Assembly: GCF_002970915.1 (NCBI RefSeq)
Contig: NZ_CP027190.1
Span: 1,054,001-1,118,000, forward strand
Length of the DNA: 64,000 bases
Direction of reading: 5' to 3'
Source of the DNA: Lactobacillus sp. CBA3605
Lineage (GTDB): Bacteria; Bacillota; Bacilli; Lactobacillales; Lactobacillaceae
Shown here: in pieces, positions 47,727-57,184 of the stretch
Numbering within the stretch: the stretch's first letter is position 1
How the letters are laid out: each line of letters opens with the position of its first letter
Notes under the pieces: model-generated
Seen by the model: only the letters and a program-made list of their open reading frames with translations
Databases searched by the model: none
Told to the model about the DNA's origin: nothing
Program-made: the position numbers and the translations under genes

Positions 47727-47748
47727 TTTGTAGGCGTACCTAAAAAAC
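47727..47748. promoter_or_regulatory. candidate MntR box upstream of mntH
   Basis: TAGG-CGTA-CCTA (47732-47743) sits in a larger imperfect palindrome, TTTGTAGG/CCTAAAAA, of the DtxR/MntR operator type. It lies about 30 bases upstream of a TATAAT near 47773. Confidence 0.5.
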
Positions 47749-47823
47749 ATTTCTATTTCAAATTTTTTATTGTATAATTGCAACTGGTCATATTTATTGT
47801 CACTAGAAAGGTGGAGTTTTTAA

Positions 47824-49416
47824 GTGAGTGAAGAAAATAAGGGGAATGGCCAAAAGCATAAGCTAATTGAATATGCGAATGGCCCATCGCTCGAAGAAAT
47901 TAATGGCACCATCGAAGTACCAAAAAATCTAGGATTTTGGAAAATGTTATTTGCGTATTCAGGTCCTGGTGCATTAGTTGCGGTTGGTTACATGGATCCC
48001 GGCAACTGGTCAACTTCAATTACCGGTGGACAAAATTTCCAATATCTACTTATGTCTGTCATCTTGATGTCAAGTTTGATTGCGATGTTATTACAATACA
48101 TGGCAGCTAAACTTGGAATCGTGAGTCAGATGGATTTGGCGCAAGCAATCCGCGCTCGAACCAGCAAAGCATTAGGAATTGTCCTTTGGATTTTAACCGA
48201 ATTAGCCATTATGGCGACCGATATCGCCGAAGTTATTGGGGCTGCGATTGCCTTATATTTGTTATTTCATATTCCATTAATCATTGCGGTCTTTATTACC
48301 GTATTTGATGTCTTATTATTGCTATTATTAACGAAAATTGGCTTCCGAAAAATTGAAGCTATCGTCGTTTGTTTGATTTTAGTTATTTTGTTGGTATTTG
48401 CTTATCAAGTGGCCCTCTCCAATCCTGATTGGGGTGGCGTTTTGAAGGGCTTAATTCCAACGACCGACACTTTTTCAACTAGTCACGCCGTTGGTGGTAT
48501 GACCCCCTTATCTGGGGCCTTAGGAATTATCGGGGCCACCGTCATGCCGCATAATTTATATTTACATTCCGCCATTTCACAGACACGAAAAGTTGATCAC
48601 AAAAATGAAAATGCGGTTGCTCAAACCATTAGATTTACAACTTGGGATTCCAATATTCAGTTGTCATTTGCATTTGTCGTTAACTCATTGTTACTCATCA
48701 TGGGTGTGGCTGTTTTCAAAACTGGCGCAGTTAAAGACCCCTCATTCTTCGGGCTCTTTGATGCGTTATCCAACACTGCCATGTTGAGTAACCCCGTTTT
48801 AATCGGTGTTGCTAAATCCGGCGTTTTATCCGTTCTATTTGCAGTTGCCTTGTTAGCTTCCGGTCAAAATGCAACCATTACGGGGACCTTAACTGGGCAA
48901 GTTATCATGGAAGGCTTCGTGCACATGCGGATGCCACTCTGGTTACGGCGTTTAGTTACTCGGTTAATCTCAGTAATTCCTGTCATCATCTGTGTCTTAA
49001 TGACGAGTGGTAAGAGTGCCATTGCCGAGCATACTGCCTTGAATACGCTTATGAATAATTCGCAGGTCTTCTTAGCCTTTGCGCTCCCATTCTCGATGCT
49101 ACCGTTATTAATGCTGACAGACAGTCGTTCTGAAATGGGTGATCGGTTTAAGAATGCCATTTGGGTCAAATTATTCGGCTGGTTATCCGTTATTGGCCTA
49201 ACCTTCTTAAACTTAATCGGTTTACCAGATGCAATTCTAGCTTTCTTCGGTGACAACCCTTCGGCTGGTGCTCAAGATGTCGCTACAATGATTTCTTACA
49301 TTTTAATTGCCGCTATTCTAGCTTTGCTGGTCTGGGCTACCTATGATTTACATCGTGGTAATAAAGCCTATGCCGCTAAGTTAGCGTTAGACACTACTGA
49401 TAAGATTAAAAACTAA
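47824..49416 (+). CDS. mntH: Nramp family Mn2+ transporter
   Basis: 530 residues with eleven membrane segments and a 40-residue N-terminal extension. Helix 1 carries DPGNWSTS and helix 6 MPHNLYLHS, whose Asp, Asn and Met bind the metal. It imports Mn2+ (and Fe2+) with protons. Lactobacilli that hold high manganese instead of superoxide dismutase rely on several MntH copies. GTG start behind AAAGGTGGAG. A putative MntR box lies upstream, and a UspA gene follows 13 bases after the stop. Confidence 0.93.
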   Translation: MSEENKGNGQKHKLIEYANGPSLEEINGTIEVPKNLGFWKMLFAYSGPGALVAVGYMDPGNWSTSITGGQNFQYLLMSVILMSSLIAMLLQYMAAKLGIVSQMDLAQAIRARTSKALGIVLWILTELAIMATDIAEVIGAAIALYLLFHIPLIIAVFITVFDVLLLLLLTKIGFRKIEAIVVCLILVILLVFAYQVALSNPDWGGVLKGLIPTTDTFSTSHAVGGMTPLSGALGIIGATVMPHNLYLHSAISQTRKVDHKNENAVAQTIRFTTWDSNIQLSFAFVVNSLLLIMGVAVFKTGAVKDPSFFGLFDALSNTAMLSNPVLIGVAKSGVLSVLFAVALLASGQNATITGTLTGQVIMEGFVHMRMPLWLRRLVTRLISVIPVIICVLMTSGKSAIAEHTALNTLMNNSQVFLAFALPFSMLPLLMLTDSRSEMGDRFKNAIWVKLFGWLSVIGLTFLNLIGLPDAILAFFGDNPSAGAQDVATMISYILIAAILALLVWATYDLHRGNKAYAAKLALDTTDKIKN

Positions 49417-49429
49417 GTGGGTGAATAAT

Positions 49430-49861
49430 ATGGAAGCTAAATTTAAACGAATTTTGGTCGGTGTTGATGATTCTGCCGATGCCATGCTTGCTTTTGACTA
49501 TGCGATTCAACGTGCAAAAGCAACCAGCGCTGAATTAGTCATTGTTTCAATTCTTGAAAATAACGATATGAACGTTTACGAAGCATTAAACAAGGATTTC
49601 GTTCACGGTGAACGTTCGGCATTAGAACAACACCTGCTAAAATACAAACAACAAGCTCAGGCTGCCGGGGTAGATCTCGTTAGCACGTTAATCGCTGAAG
49701 GCGAACCTGGTGAAACGATTGTTAAGAAGGTCATTCCGCAGGTCAAACCTGATATTTTAATTATCGGTTCCGAAGCTAAGAAAGGCCTTGCTCGTCATTT
49801 TGGTAGCCAAGCTGCTTACATGGCAAAGTATTCACCAATTTCAGTATTAGTTATTCGATAA
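49430..49861 (+). CDS. universal stress protein UspA
   Basis: 143 residues from the ATG at 49430 (GTGGGTG upstream; GTG at 49421 is possible). The UspA fold is clear: FKRILVGVDDSADAMLAFDYAI at the start and the ATP-binding C-terminus IIGSEAKKGLARHFGSQAAY with G-x2-G-like spacing, then ISVLVIR. It binds ATP and accumulates under stress. Translational neighbour of mntH, a pairing seen in lactobacilli, perhaps tuning Mn uptake. Confidence 0.9.
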   Translation: MEAKFKRILVGVDDSADAMLAFDYAIQRAKATSAELVIVSILENNDMNVYEALNKDFVHGERSALEQHLLKYKQQAQAAGVDLVSTLIAEGEPGETIVKKVIPQVKPDILIIGSEAKKGLARHFGSQAAYMAKYSPISVLVIR

Positions 49862-49872
49862 GCTAACATCTC

Positions 49873-49928
49873 TGTGGATAACTCAGCTCAATTAAAAAGA
49901 AACCTTGTGGATAACTAACTTATCCACA
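49873..49928. promoter_or_regulatory. three perfect DnaA boxes
   Basis: TGTGGATAA at 49873-49881 and 49906-49914, and TTATCCACA at 49920-49928, each match the 9-base DnaA box exactly. Two of them form the stem of the terminator. Confidence 0.55.
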
Positions 49929-49940
49929 AGGTTTCTTTTT
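49894..49940. terminator. strong bidirectional terminator
   Basis: A perfect 21-bp stem (49894-49914 with 49920-49940), loop CTAAC, T-runs on both strands, between the convergent UspA and methyltransferase genes. Confidence 0.85.
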
Positions 49941-49948
49941 TGATTTAG

Positions 49949-50659
49949 TTATTTCGCTTTAACACCACGCACCAGGTAGCTCATCTTAAACGGGCCTGCC
50001 CACCAGCCGTTGATACCTAGTAGCTTAGATTCAGCAATCTGAACATTTTCACTTCGAAAAACATCTCGATACTGGGTTGCCCGATAATCAGTATCCACAA
50101 TTAGCAATTGGCCCCCCGGCTTTAAGACCCGAATCGCTTCATGCACAGCTTGTTCGCGTTGTTGATTGTTTTTAATTTTATGCAAGGCAAAACCACTTAC
50201 AATCACATCGAACTGGTTGGTTTCAAATGGTAATGTCGTTAATTTCCCAATCACTAAGGTGGTCCGATCTGCGACCCCTAACTCATCAAGATTTTTTTGC
50301 GTTGCCGCTGGCGTACCCCGATGCCACGAATCAATCCCAGTTACGTGGCTCGCATTCGTTAATTGCTTAGCGATTCGGGCTAACAAAGCCCCCTGACCAC
50401 AACCCAAATCTAAAACTTGTCCTGCAGAATCCAAGGGAATTTGCTGAACTAACTGGTCATAAATCACATATTTCCCCCGAATTGCAGTGTACCAGAAGAA
50501 AACATTCTCTACTAATATCAACAACCCTATGAAAATATCAATTGCGGCATTAACAGTTCCCCAATTAAAATAATCATAAGCACCCCAAAAAATTATTGCA
50601 AAAAAAGACATCACTGGTAACCAAGGTGTCTCAATCCCATAACGTCTAACATCCTTCAT
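49949..50659 (-). CDS. membrane-anchored class I SAM-dependent methyltransferase
   Basis: 236 residues. Two N-terminal membrane helices (PWLPVMSFFAIIFWGAYDYF and AAIDIFIGLLILVENVFFW) precede a methyltransferase_11 domain: VLDLGCGQGALLARIA (motif I), VTGIDSW (acidic end of strand 2), FDVIVSGFALHKI (motif II) and RVLKPGGQLLIVD (motif III). UbiE-like core; the substrate is unknown, possibly a lipid or quinone given the membrane anchor. Single-gene unit. Confidence 0.85.
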   Translation of the reverse strand: MKDVRRYGIETPWLPVMSFFAIIFWGAYDYFNWGTVNAAIDIFIGLLILVENVFFWYTAIRGKYVIYDQLVQQIPLDSAGQVLDLGCGQGALLARIAKQLTNASHVTGIDSWHRGTPAATQKNLDELGVADRTTLVIGKLTTLPFETNQFDVIVSGFALHKIKNNQQREQAVHEAIRVLKPGGQLLIVDTDYRATQYRDVFRSENVQIAESKLLGINGWWAGPFKMSYLVRGVKAK

Positions 50660-50752
50660 ATTGCACCCCCTAATTATGAATCCTAATCAAAATTATCATA
50701 TCATAATTAGATTAGCACATTCAATGGGGGCTTACGCTTAACATCGGACCAA

Positions 50753-50785
50753 CAAAAAGGCGTCATCTATTAAAAGACGACGCCT
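50753..50785 (-). terminator. terminator of katA
   Basis: AGGCGTCGTCT and AGATGACGCCT pair (one mismatch) with T5 leftward. Confidence 0.75.
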
Positions 50786-50855
50786 GAAAAATCTAGTTAA
50801 TTGAACCCATTATTATGAGTACAACTTTTAATGACAAGTTCTTAAAACTGAACGC

Positions 50856-52310
50856 TTAAAATGGATAAGCTTTAATTTCATCAACGTCAATTCCCAATCC
50901 TTTAGCAACTAATTCGCCATAGATATGGTCAGCTTCATAAAATTGGGCTGCTTCCAAAACCTTGACCTGCCGATCCTTAACTTGGCCCAGGTTTGTCACA
51001 ATCGTCTCAACCAACCGGGCTTGTTCATTTTTAGCCATTAGCCGGAAGAGCTTGCCAGCAGGGAGACCATAGTCAGTATTGTACGCATAGTGCCCGGCTT
51101 CACCGCTAACTGCATACGGTTTAATCCGACCAGCTGGATCCTCTACCGGACCATCTTTACTATTTGGTTCATAGTTGACCGCATCACCATCATTCGCCGT
51201 TTGCATAAACCCATCACGTTCATAATTGGCAGGCTGATGCTTGGGCCGATTGACAGGGAGTTGTTCATAGTTTGCACCTAAGCGATAACGCGCCGCGTCT
51301 TTGTAGGCAAAAAGGCGTCCTTGTAAGAGTTTATCAAGTGACGGTTCAATCCCTGGCACCATGTTAGCTGGTGAAAAAGCCGCTTCTTCAACACCTTCAA
51401 AGTAATTCTCAGGATTGGCATTTAAGGTATAGGTTCCAATTTTAATGAGTGGATAATCTTTTTTAGAGACCACTTGAGTCACATCAAAAATATCATATTT
51501 ATAATTAAGCCCGGCTTCATATGGCAGAACCTGAACACAGACATCCCAACTTGGATAATTTTTTTGTTCAATTGCATTAAATAAATCGGCCTGCAGAAAA
51601 TCAGGATTTTCACCAGCCACTTTAGCCGCTACTTCATTACTCAAATTCTTAATACCTTGCTTGGTAATAAAGTGGTATTTGACCCAGTAAGCTTCACCCT
51701 GATCATTCACCCATTTATAAGTATGCGAGCCATAGCCGTTCATTTCCCGATAAGAGGCTGGAAGCCCACGGTCTCCCATTAAAATGGTGACTTGGTGCAC
51801 GGATTCTGGCGAGTGCGCCCAAAAGTCCCATTGCATATCTTGTGAACGTTCATGAGTCTTAGGGTCACGTTTTTGAGAATGAATAAAATCTGGAAATTTC
51901 AACGGATCATTAATGAAAAAGACTGGCGTGTTGTTACCGACAATATCATAATTGCCTTCATCCGTATAGAATCTCAACGCATAGCCACGCACATCGCGCA
52001 CCGTATCAGCGTATCCACTTTCTCCCGCTACCTGTGAAAAACGCGCCAACATCGGCACTTTTTTTCCAACCTCCGTAAAAATTTTAGCCTTGGTATAGGC
52101 ATGCATGTCTTTGGTTAACTCAAAGTAACCTTTGGCACCCGCACCTTTAGCATGGACAACCCGTTCTGGAATCCGTTCACGATCAAAATGGGCCAATTTT
52201 TCTAATAAATTATAGTCTTGAATTAGAACCGGTCCTCGTACCCCCGCAGTTAATGAATGCTCATTATCGCTCCACGCTTGACCAGCTGCATTTGTTAATT
52301 TCTTCCCCAA
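50856..52310 (-). CDS. katA: heme catalase
   Basis: 484 residues, clade 3 size. The active-site His lies in RVVHAKGAGAKGYFE, the distal Asn in FFINDPLKFPDFIHSQKRDP and the heme-ligating Tyr in GRLFAYKDAARYRLGANYEQ. The enzyme splits hydrogen peroxide but needs external heme in lactobacilli. The start codon is TTG at 52310 with AGGGGG eight bases upstream. Single-gene unit; no PerR box was identified. Confidence 0.93.
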   Translation of the reverse strand: MGKKLTNAAGQAWSDNEHSLTAGVRGPVLIQDYNLLEKLAHFDRERIPERVVHAKGAGAKGYFELTKDMHAYTKAKIFTEVGKKVPMLARFSQVAGESGYADTVRDVRGYALRFYTDEGNYDIVGNNTPVFFINDPLKFPDFIHSQKRDPKTHERSQDMQWDFWAHSPESVHQVTILMGDRGLPASYREMNGYGSHTYKWVNDQGEAYWVKYHFITKQGIKNLSNEVAAKVAGENPDFLQADLFNAIEQKNYPSWDVCVQVLPYEAGLNYKYDIFDVTQVVSKKDYPLIKIGTYTLNANPENYFEGVEEAAFSPANMVPGIEPSLDKLLQGRLFAYKDAARYRLGANYEQLPVNRPKHQPANYERDGFMQTANDGDAVNYEPNSKDGPVEDPAGRIKPYAVSGEAGHYAYNTDYGLPAGKLFRLMAKNEQARLVETIVTNLGQVKDRQVKVLEAAQFYEADHIYGELVAKGLGIDVDEIKAYPF

Positions 52311-52490
52311 AATAATTCCCCCTAAACTTAATACCTAATAATGACTACTCCTACAATATACAAAACTACTCGTAAAAACCCTACTTTAGTGACTTACAAA
52401 GTTTGTAATTATATTTAACAAAATCAATAATACAACTGGCTTAACTGACACTATCACTTTTAATCTTGATTATTGCGATTAATTTAGCAC

Positions 52491-52533
52491 AAAAAGACCG
52501 CTAAAATTGGTTTTTAACCCAATTCTAGCGGTC
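52491..52533 (-). terminator. terminator of the F420-type reductase gene
   Basis: GACCGCTA-GAATTGG and CCAATT-TTAGCGGTC pair with T5 on the leftward strand. Confidence 0.8.
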
Positions 52534-52559
52534 ACTTAACTTTTATTATAAATTCACAA

Positions 52560-53132
52560 CTACTTCATTAAACCAAAACCACCGGTCCAACCAATCTTTT
52601 CATTGGCTGCAAGTGTCATTTGCAAAAAGCCGATACTTTCCATTTCACGGGCACGTTTAAGTGAACCTGCGTCAACAAAAACCACGCCACTATCCGTTAA
52701 AGCGGTAGCTAATTGTTGCTTGGCGGTGTCAGAATCACTAGCTGCCAATACCGTGGTGGTAGCAGTGCCGACTTTACGACTTTGTAAAGTCGCTGCAAAG
52801 GTCGTATTGAAGGCTTTTACCACTTGTGATGCTGGCAATAAAGCGGCAATTTCAGCAGCAGCCGAACCATCTGCTGGCACGACTAATTCATCCCAAGTCT
52901 CATAATTCAAGGGATTCGTAATATCAACCACCACTTTATGCGCTAAAGCCGCTTGGTTCGCTTTTGCAATACTAATTGCTGCTGGATATGGTACCGCCAA
53001 AACCACGATATCGCCTAAGTCAGTGACCGCATCATCATGACCCAAATACGTCACTTGGTTGCCACCCTGCTTAAAGACATCGCCAATCGCTTGCCCCATA
53101 TTGCCCTTACCAATCATCGTTACCTTTGCCAT
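52560..53132 (-). CDS. NADPH-dependent F420 reductase-like protein
   Basis: 190 residues with an N-terminal Rossmann motif MIGKGNMGQAIG, IVVLAVPYPAAISIA, VVDITNPLNYE and the conserved VVKAFNTTFAATL. It belongs to the NADP oxidoreductase coenzyme-F420-dependent family, but this organism has no F420, so the partner is probably a flavin or another small molecule. Single-gene unit; start ATG after AGGAGG. Confidence 0.85.
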   Translation of the reverse strand: MAKVTMIGKGNMGQAIGDVFKQGGNQVTYLGHDDAVTDLGDIVVLAVPYPAAISIAKANQAALAHKVVVDITNPLNYETWDELVVPADGSAAAEIAALLPASQVVKAFNTTFAATLQSRKVGTATTTVLAASDSDTAKQQLATALTDSGVVFVDAGSLKRAREMESIGFLQMTLAANEKIGWTGGFGLMK

Positions 53133-53261
53133 CTGACAAACCTCCTGATAAATTAATTTATTTTAAGATTAATCTCAACATACGGTTTTTAACTGCGCAG
53201 GTCAACTAATTAGCTTACTTATTTAGCAAACTAACTGAAAAATCAAATCAATCCATCTAAA

Positions 53262-53597
53262 TTAGTGATCAACGATTTTTAACAATGTTTTTAAATCCGC
53301 TTGCTTATTTAACACAGTCACTAATTGACGCTGACCCTTATCATAAGTCATTGCATCAAAAACGTTTACCGAAGTCTGCGGATCTGCGCTGGTACCCATC
53401 TGCAACTCACTTAACTTGATGAAGACGTTAACGCTTGGGTTAACGTCAAAGATAGCAGCGACATCTGGTAACATTTCACCTAATGGCAGCTTATTCGTAT
53501 AGTTACCACTACTAAAATAAGCCCGCAAACAGAACATCAAAATTGCCCGTTCATACATTGATAACGCTGATAATTGTTTTTGTAAATCGGATTCCAT
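53262..53597 (-). CDS. hypothetical protein
   Basis: 111 residues, soluble, with no signal or membrane helix. It starts MESDLQKQLSALSMYERAILMF and ends ADLKTLLKIVDH. I recognise no domain. Composition is typical of a globular helical protein, and codon use matches neighbours, so I take it as real. Single-gene unit. Confidence 0.6.
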   Translation of the reverse strand: MESDLQKQLSALSMYERAILMFCLRAYFSSGNYTNKLPLGEMLPDVAAIFDVNPSVNVFIKLSELQMGTSADPQTSVNVFDAMTYDKGQRQLVTVLNKQADLKTLLKIVDH

Positions 53598-53977
53598 CTT
53601 TAAACGACCACCCTATTAGTTTACTTCTCAATTATCATAGCACATGCACCGACTACCTTCATAAAACATACCGGCATTTATGATCATTTTATCAGCTCTA
53701 TGATGGTGTTACTGGAAAAATCCATCGACACCATTTTTGTAAAAAAAAGGCGCAACTCATAGATGAATTGCGCCCACTTTTCCTCATCAACATCGCCTGA
53801 TAGAACGTCAGAGATTTTCGTTTTAGCGAAAAGTTAATCATAACTACCCGTAAAACGGGTAGTTTTCTCCAGGGCTATAAGCCCTATGTACTTGCCATCG
53901 TCTCAAGGCGCTGGCTTTTGTGTATCAAAACCAAACTGCTCTTGTCACTTTTGCCACCGCTTTAAGCGGTGTTAGTA
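53598..53977. other. 380-base gap holding the IS right end
   Basis: A possible promoter area for the hypothetical gene, a hairpin terminator (53741-53774) and the IS200/IS605 right-end hairpins (53838-53900). No gene is seen. Confidence 0.6.
53741..53774 (-). terminator. terminator downstream of the IS element
   Basis: GGGCGCAATTCAT and ATGAGTTGCGCC pair with T8 leftward, which would block transcription leaving the IS. Confidence 0.7.
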
Positions 53978-54565
53978 TTACTTACCGTGACCCTTAAAAG
54001 GGTCCTCATATTCCCGAACGCTCAAGCGATCCTCCGCCTGATCATGTTTCTCCTGATCACGGATATACTTCTTGATGGTTGCCTCATTCAATCCAACTGT
54101 GCTGACATAATAACCAACTGACCAGAAATGTCGATTTCCAAATTTATATTTTAAATTTGCATGCTGATCAAACATCATCAATGCCGATTTACCTTTCAAA
54201 TACCCCATGAAACTTGATACACTCAGCTTCGGTGGGATACTTACCAATAAATGCACATGGTCCGGCATCATATGGCCTTCCAAAATTTTTACGCCTTTGT
54301 ATTGGCATAGTAATCGAATATCTTCTTGCAAATCACGTCGATATTGATTATAAATTATTTTTCTCCTATACTTTGGAGTGAATACAATATGGTACTTGCA
54401 CAGCCATTTGGTATGCGCAAGACTATTTAGCTTATTCGCCATTTCTGACGTCCCCTTTCGATTTTGAATGTTTGGCTCTGACACCTACATTCTAAATCTG
54501 ATGGGGGGCGTTTTGGTTTAACCATTTTGCCATCCGCCCGCATAGCGGGTGGTTTTTTGTTTCGC
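53834..54565 (-). mobile_element. IS200/IS605 family element, tnpA only
   Basis: Subterminal hairpins flank one transposase gene. At the right end are ACTACCCGT-AAA-ACGGGTAGT (about 53841-53863) followed by GATTAAC; also GGGCTATAAGCCC and CACCGCTTTAAGCGGTG. At the left end are CCACCCGC/GCGGGCGG (about 54533-54552) and GCACGC/GCGCGC hairpins. There are no terminal inverted repeats or target duplication, as expected for single-strand transposition. No tnpB. Borders are estimates. Confidence 0.75.
53978..54442 (-). CDS. tnpA: IS200-type transposase TnpA (Y1 HUH)
   Basis: 154 residues from the ATG at 54442 (AAAGGGG before). The HUH metal site is in MPDHVHLLVSIPP, the catalytic Tyr in YYVSTVGLNEATIKKYI, and the start LCKYHIVFTPKYRRKIIY is typical. 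It cuts and joins single-stranded DNA at the hairpin ends. The family length is about 150, so it looks complete and active. Confidence 0.92.
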   Translation of the reverse strand: MANKLNSLAHTKWLCKYHIVFTPKYRRKIIYNQYRRDLQEDIRLLCQYKGVKILEGHMMPDHVHLLVSIPPKLSVSSFMGYLKGKSALMMFDQHANLKYKFGNRHFWSVGYYVSTVGLNEATIKKYIRDQEKHDQAEDRLSVREYEDPFKGHGK

Positions 54566-54641
54566 ACGCTTTAGCGCGCTCAACTAGGCCTAAAGGCATA
54601 ATAAAATTTACTTACGTCACGCTCCTCAGAAGACAGTACCG

Positions 54642-55442
54642 TTATTTCTGGTTCGCTCGCCGGTCAAGAAAAATTTTCAAGGTGGATTGGCCCCAAATAT
54701 GGGTAATCTGGTTTGGCATCACTTTCATGAATTGACGCAATAGCTTGGTGAACCCGACGTCAACGTGTGATCGGTTTCTTTCCATTCCTTTGATTCCAGC
54801 GTTTACAACCTTATCCAAGGTGGTACGAATCATTCGTGATGACAGTGTGTTGCCATATTGACCAATCACTTTGGTCCCACTAACCAAAGATGGAATCATT
54901 TCTAATACGTAAATATTGGCGTGATGAGCTCGCACCTGTTCTCTAAGCGCATCCGTGTACATATGAATCCCAGCTTTAGAGGCCGAGTGAACGGGTGAGT
55001 CAGCCCCAGACATAAGTGAGAGCACTGAACTCATGTTGACAATCATGGCTTCGGGTTGGCGATTTAGCAGGGGCAGGATGGCTTTCGTCAAGAAGATTGT
55101 CCCTTTGAGGTTGGTTTGTACCTCTGCAGTCAGATCCGTTAAGGAAATCGATTGGTCAAACAAATCAAATTGTCGCATTATGCCTGCGGAGTTAAGCACG
55201 ATGGATAAGTCCGGGTAATCACGGGAAAGGTCTCTGACCATCCGTTCAACATCGTCGGGGTTACCCATATCAACGACGACACCCTTCATACCAGGGTGGC
55301 TCGCCAAGGTATCCGCTAAATTTGCGGCTGAGTGGCCAGCAATGATGACCTGATTATTCATCGCAAGTAAGCGGGTTGCAAATGCCAATCCAATGCCTGA
55401 AGTGGCACCGGTTACTAAAATGGTCTGGTTTTCTAATTTCAT
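54642..55442 (-). CDS. SDR family oxidoreductase (DltE-like) with His in place of the catalytic Tyr
   Basis: 266 residues from the ATG at 55442 (AGGAGA before). TGATSGIG cofactor motif, NSAG, catalytic Ser in NMSSVLSL, but the YxxxK position reads HSASK (PVHSASKAGIHMYTDAL), that is His instead of Tyr, from CAC for TAC. Such SDRs normally lose activity or change role. It is the third gene behind an MDR dehydrogenase and a TetR regulator. Confidence 0.8.
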   Translation of the reverse strand: MKLENQTILVTGATSGIGLAFATRLLAMNNQVIIAGHSAANLADTLASHPGMKGVVVDMGNPDDVERMVRDLSRDYPDLSIVLNSAGIMRQFDLFDQSISLTDLTAEVQTNLKGTIFLTKAILPLLNRQPEAMIVNMSSVLSLMSGADSPVHSASKAGIHMYTDALREQVRAHHANIYVLEMIPSLVSGTKVIGQYGNTLSSRMIRTTLDKVVNAGIKGMERNRSHVDVGFTKLLRQFMKVMPNQITHIWGQSTLKIFLDRRANQK

Positions 55443-55600
55443 AAGTTCTCCTGTGTGTGCTGTACCGGATAGTAACATTACTAAAAATCAATACCCAAAT
55501 CGAGTCGAACACCTAATGAAGCGGGTATTAAATTGATTTCAAAAAAGCTTCTAAACCACGTTCCAATGAGTCGATTTGAAAGTAGTCGATTGTACCTACG

Positions 55601-56140
55601 CTATAACCCTGGTTCAATCAACTGCCAGAATGTCTCAAACCGCTCCTTATAGTCAGGATAATCCCAAGTCTCTTTAAAGTCTGGCAATAAGAAGACAGTA
55701 AACACTGCTAAAATCGCTTCGGCCTTAGCATACTGCCCTGGCGGATAATCCATCAACCGATTAATTTCAGCATACGCCGGCTGCAAGACCACCTGAAGGC
55801 TCGGGATCCGGTTATCAATGTACTGGATATTGCGCTGGGCCAAACATGAATTTTCAGTATACAGTGTCTTTTTGTAGGCGGAAAATTGCTGCAGCCAATC
55901 CTTCAACGCCATTTTAGCCATCGGGTAACTTTTAGCTAAAGTTATCTTTTCCAGAATTTCACGTTTGAACCACCGCTGCATCACTGCCGTCCAAAGTTCG
56001 TCCTTATTTTTAAAATAACGGTAAAGGGCAGCGTGACTAACGCCTAATTTCTGGCCGATGGTAGCCAAGGTCACATTGCTATCCCGCTCAGCCAACCATT
56101 CTGCCGTTTGCAGGATTAATTCATCGCTGACTTTTCGCAT
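55601..56140 (-). CDS. TetR/AcrR family regulator
   Basis: 179 residues from the ATG at 56140 (AGTGAGG before). HTH domain ILQTAEWLAERDSN, ATIGQKLGVSHAALYRYFKNKDEL, then the YbiH/TetR_C effector domain. It should repress the MDR-TetR-SDR unit. TTGATAA-CAAA-TTTATCAA (56161-56179) lies just upstream, and TTGATAAC recurs upstream of the MDR gene. Confidence 0.88.
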   Translation of the reverse strand: MRKVSDELILQTAEWLAERDSNVTLATIGQKLGVSHAALYRYFKNKDELWTAVMQRWFKREILEKITLAKSYPMAKMALKDWLQQFSAYKKTLYTENSCLAQRNIQYIDNRIPSLQVVLQPAYAEINRLMDYPPGQYAKAEAILAVFTVFLLPDFKETWDYPDYKERFETFWQLIEPGL

Positions 56141-56160
56141 ATTATCAACCTCACTTCTAA

Positions 56161-56179
56161 TTGATAACAAATTTATCAA
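56161..56179. promoter_or_regulatory. candidate TetR operator
   Basis: TTGATAA-CAAAT-TTATCAA is a perfect inverted repeat between the MDR and TetR genes. TTGATAA half-sites are also at 56190 and 57199. Confidence 0.45.
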
Positions 56180-56182
56180 AGC

Positions 56183-57184
56183 TCAAAACTTGATAACAAC
56201 CTTGCCCTTGGGATGACCACTAGTGACTAATTTGATTGCTTCGTTAATATCTTCAATGTGAAATTCAGTGGCATCAATGGCCGGAATAATACGGTTAGCT
56301 TCAATAATTTTGGTGAGCGCTGCTAACTGCGTACCACTACTCCGGACAAATATGAAATGGTACTCAACGTCTTTCTCAGCAGCCTGCTTATCGAATTTTC
56401 TACCAGCAAAACCAAATAGCATTCTTTTCATCCAAGAAAGATGATGATCAACTGCAAATCGTTTATTCGGCCCCGCTATCAGTGACAATAACCGGCCACC
56501 CGGTTTGATGATTGACAATTCATGATCAATTTCATTAGGCCCCCGAGTATCAATTACAAAATCGACGTCTTTTAGCACTTCCCAATAATTTTCTCTTTTA
56601 AAATCAAGATATTGATCTGCACCAATCGCTAATGTCCGTTCTTTTGCTGCCGCGCTACCACTAACGATAACGGTTAGCCCCATATTCTTTGCAATTGGGA
56701 TTGCCATTTGACCAAATGAACCTGACCCTCCGGGAATAAACACGGTTTGACCAGATTTAGCCTTCAGTTCCTCACGCAGGCCTTGATATGCGGTTAAACC
56801 GGTTAAAGCAGCCGCCGCACCAGAAACAAAATCTAGATTAGCTGGCAAAAGACTGATGGCGTTAGCATCCACGGCGACGTACTCGGCAAAACCGCCAATT
56901 GTCTGCATCGGTAGGCGAGAATATACCTTATCACCTACATTGATTGCCCTAACATTTGACCCAATTTTTTCAACAATTCCAGTGATTTCATTCCCCATTG
57001 TCTGTGGCAATGAATAATTTTGCAACAACCTAAGGCTTCCGGATCCAATGAGATTTTCCAAAGGATTAACCGCTGCAACTTTAACCCTTACTAACACCTC
57101 ATTTTCATTGATAGCCGGGATTGGAATATTATTAACGACCAACTGATAATTTTTTGCGTATTTTTCTAATTGAGCTGCTTTCAA
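56183..57184 (-). CDS. MDR-type oxidoreductase (quinone reductase-like)
   Basis: 333 residues. GroES-like start ENEVLVRVKVAAVNPLENLIGSG; Rossmann motif PGGSGSFGQMAIPIAKNMG near 150; IDTRGPNEID and GHPKGKVVIKF at the C-terminus. No zinc ligands. It reduces quinones or enones with NADPH. First gene of an MDR-TetR-SDR unit, an arrangement typical of a self-regulated stress operon. Confidence 0.85.
   Translation of the reverse strand: MKAAQLEKYAKNYQLVVNNIPIPAINENEVLVRVKVAAVNPLENLIGSGSLRLLQNYSLPQTMGNEITGIVEKIGSNVRAINVGDKVYSRLPMQTIGGFAEYVAVDANAISLLPANLDFVSGAAAALTGLTAYQGLREELKAKSGQTVFIPGGSGSFGQMAIPIAKNMGLTVIVSGSAAAKERTLAIGADQYLDFKRENYWEVLKDVDFVIDTRGPNEIDHELSIIKPGGRLLSLIAGPNKRFAVDHHLSWMKRMLFGFAGRKFDKQAAEKDVEYHFIFVRSSGTQLAALTKIIEANRIIPAIDATEFHIEDINEAIKLVTSGHPKGKVVIKF

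Noticed and set aside
53978..54442. IS605 with tnpB and guide RNA
   Set aside because: No tnpB frame or remnant lies on either side; only tnpA is present.
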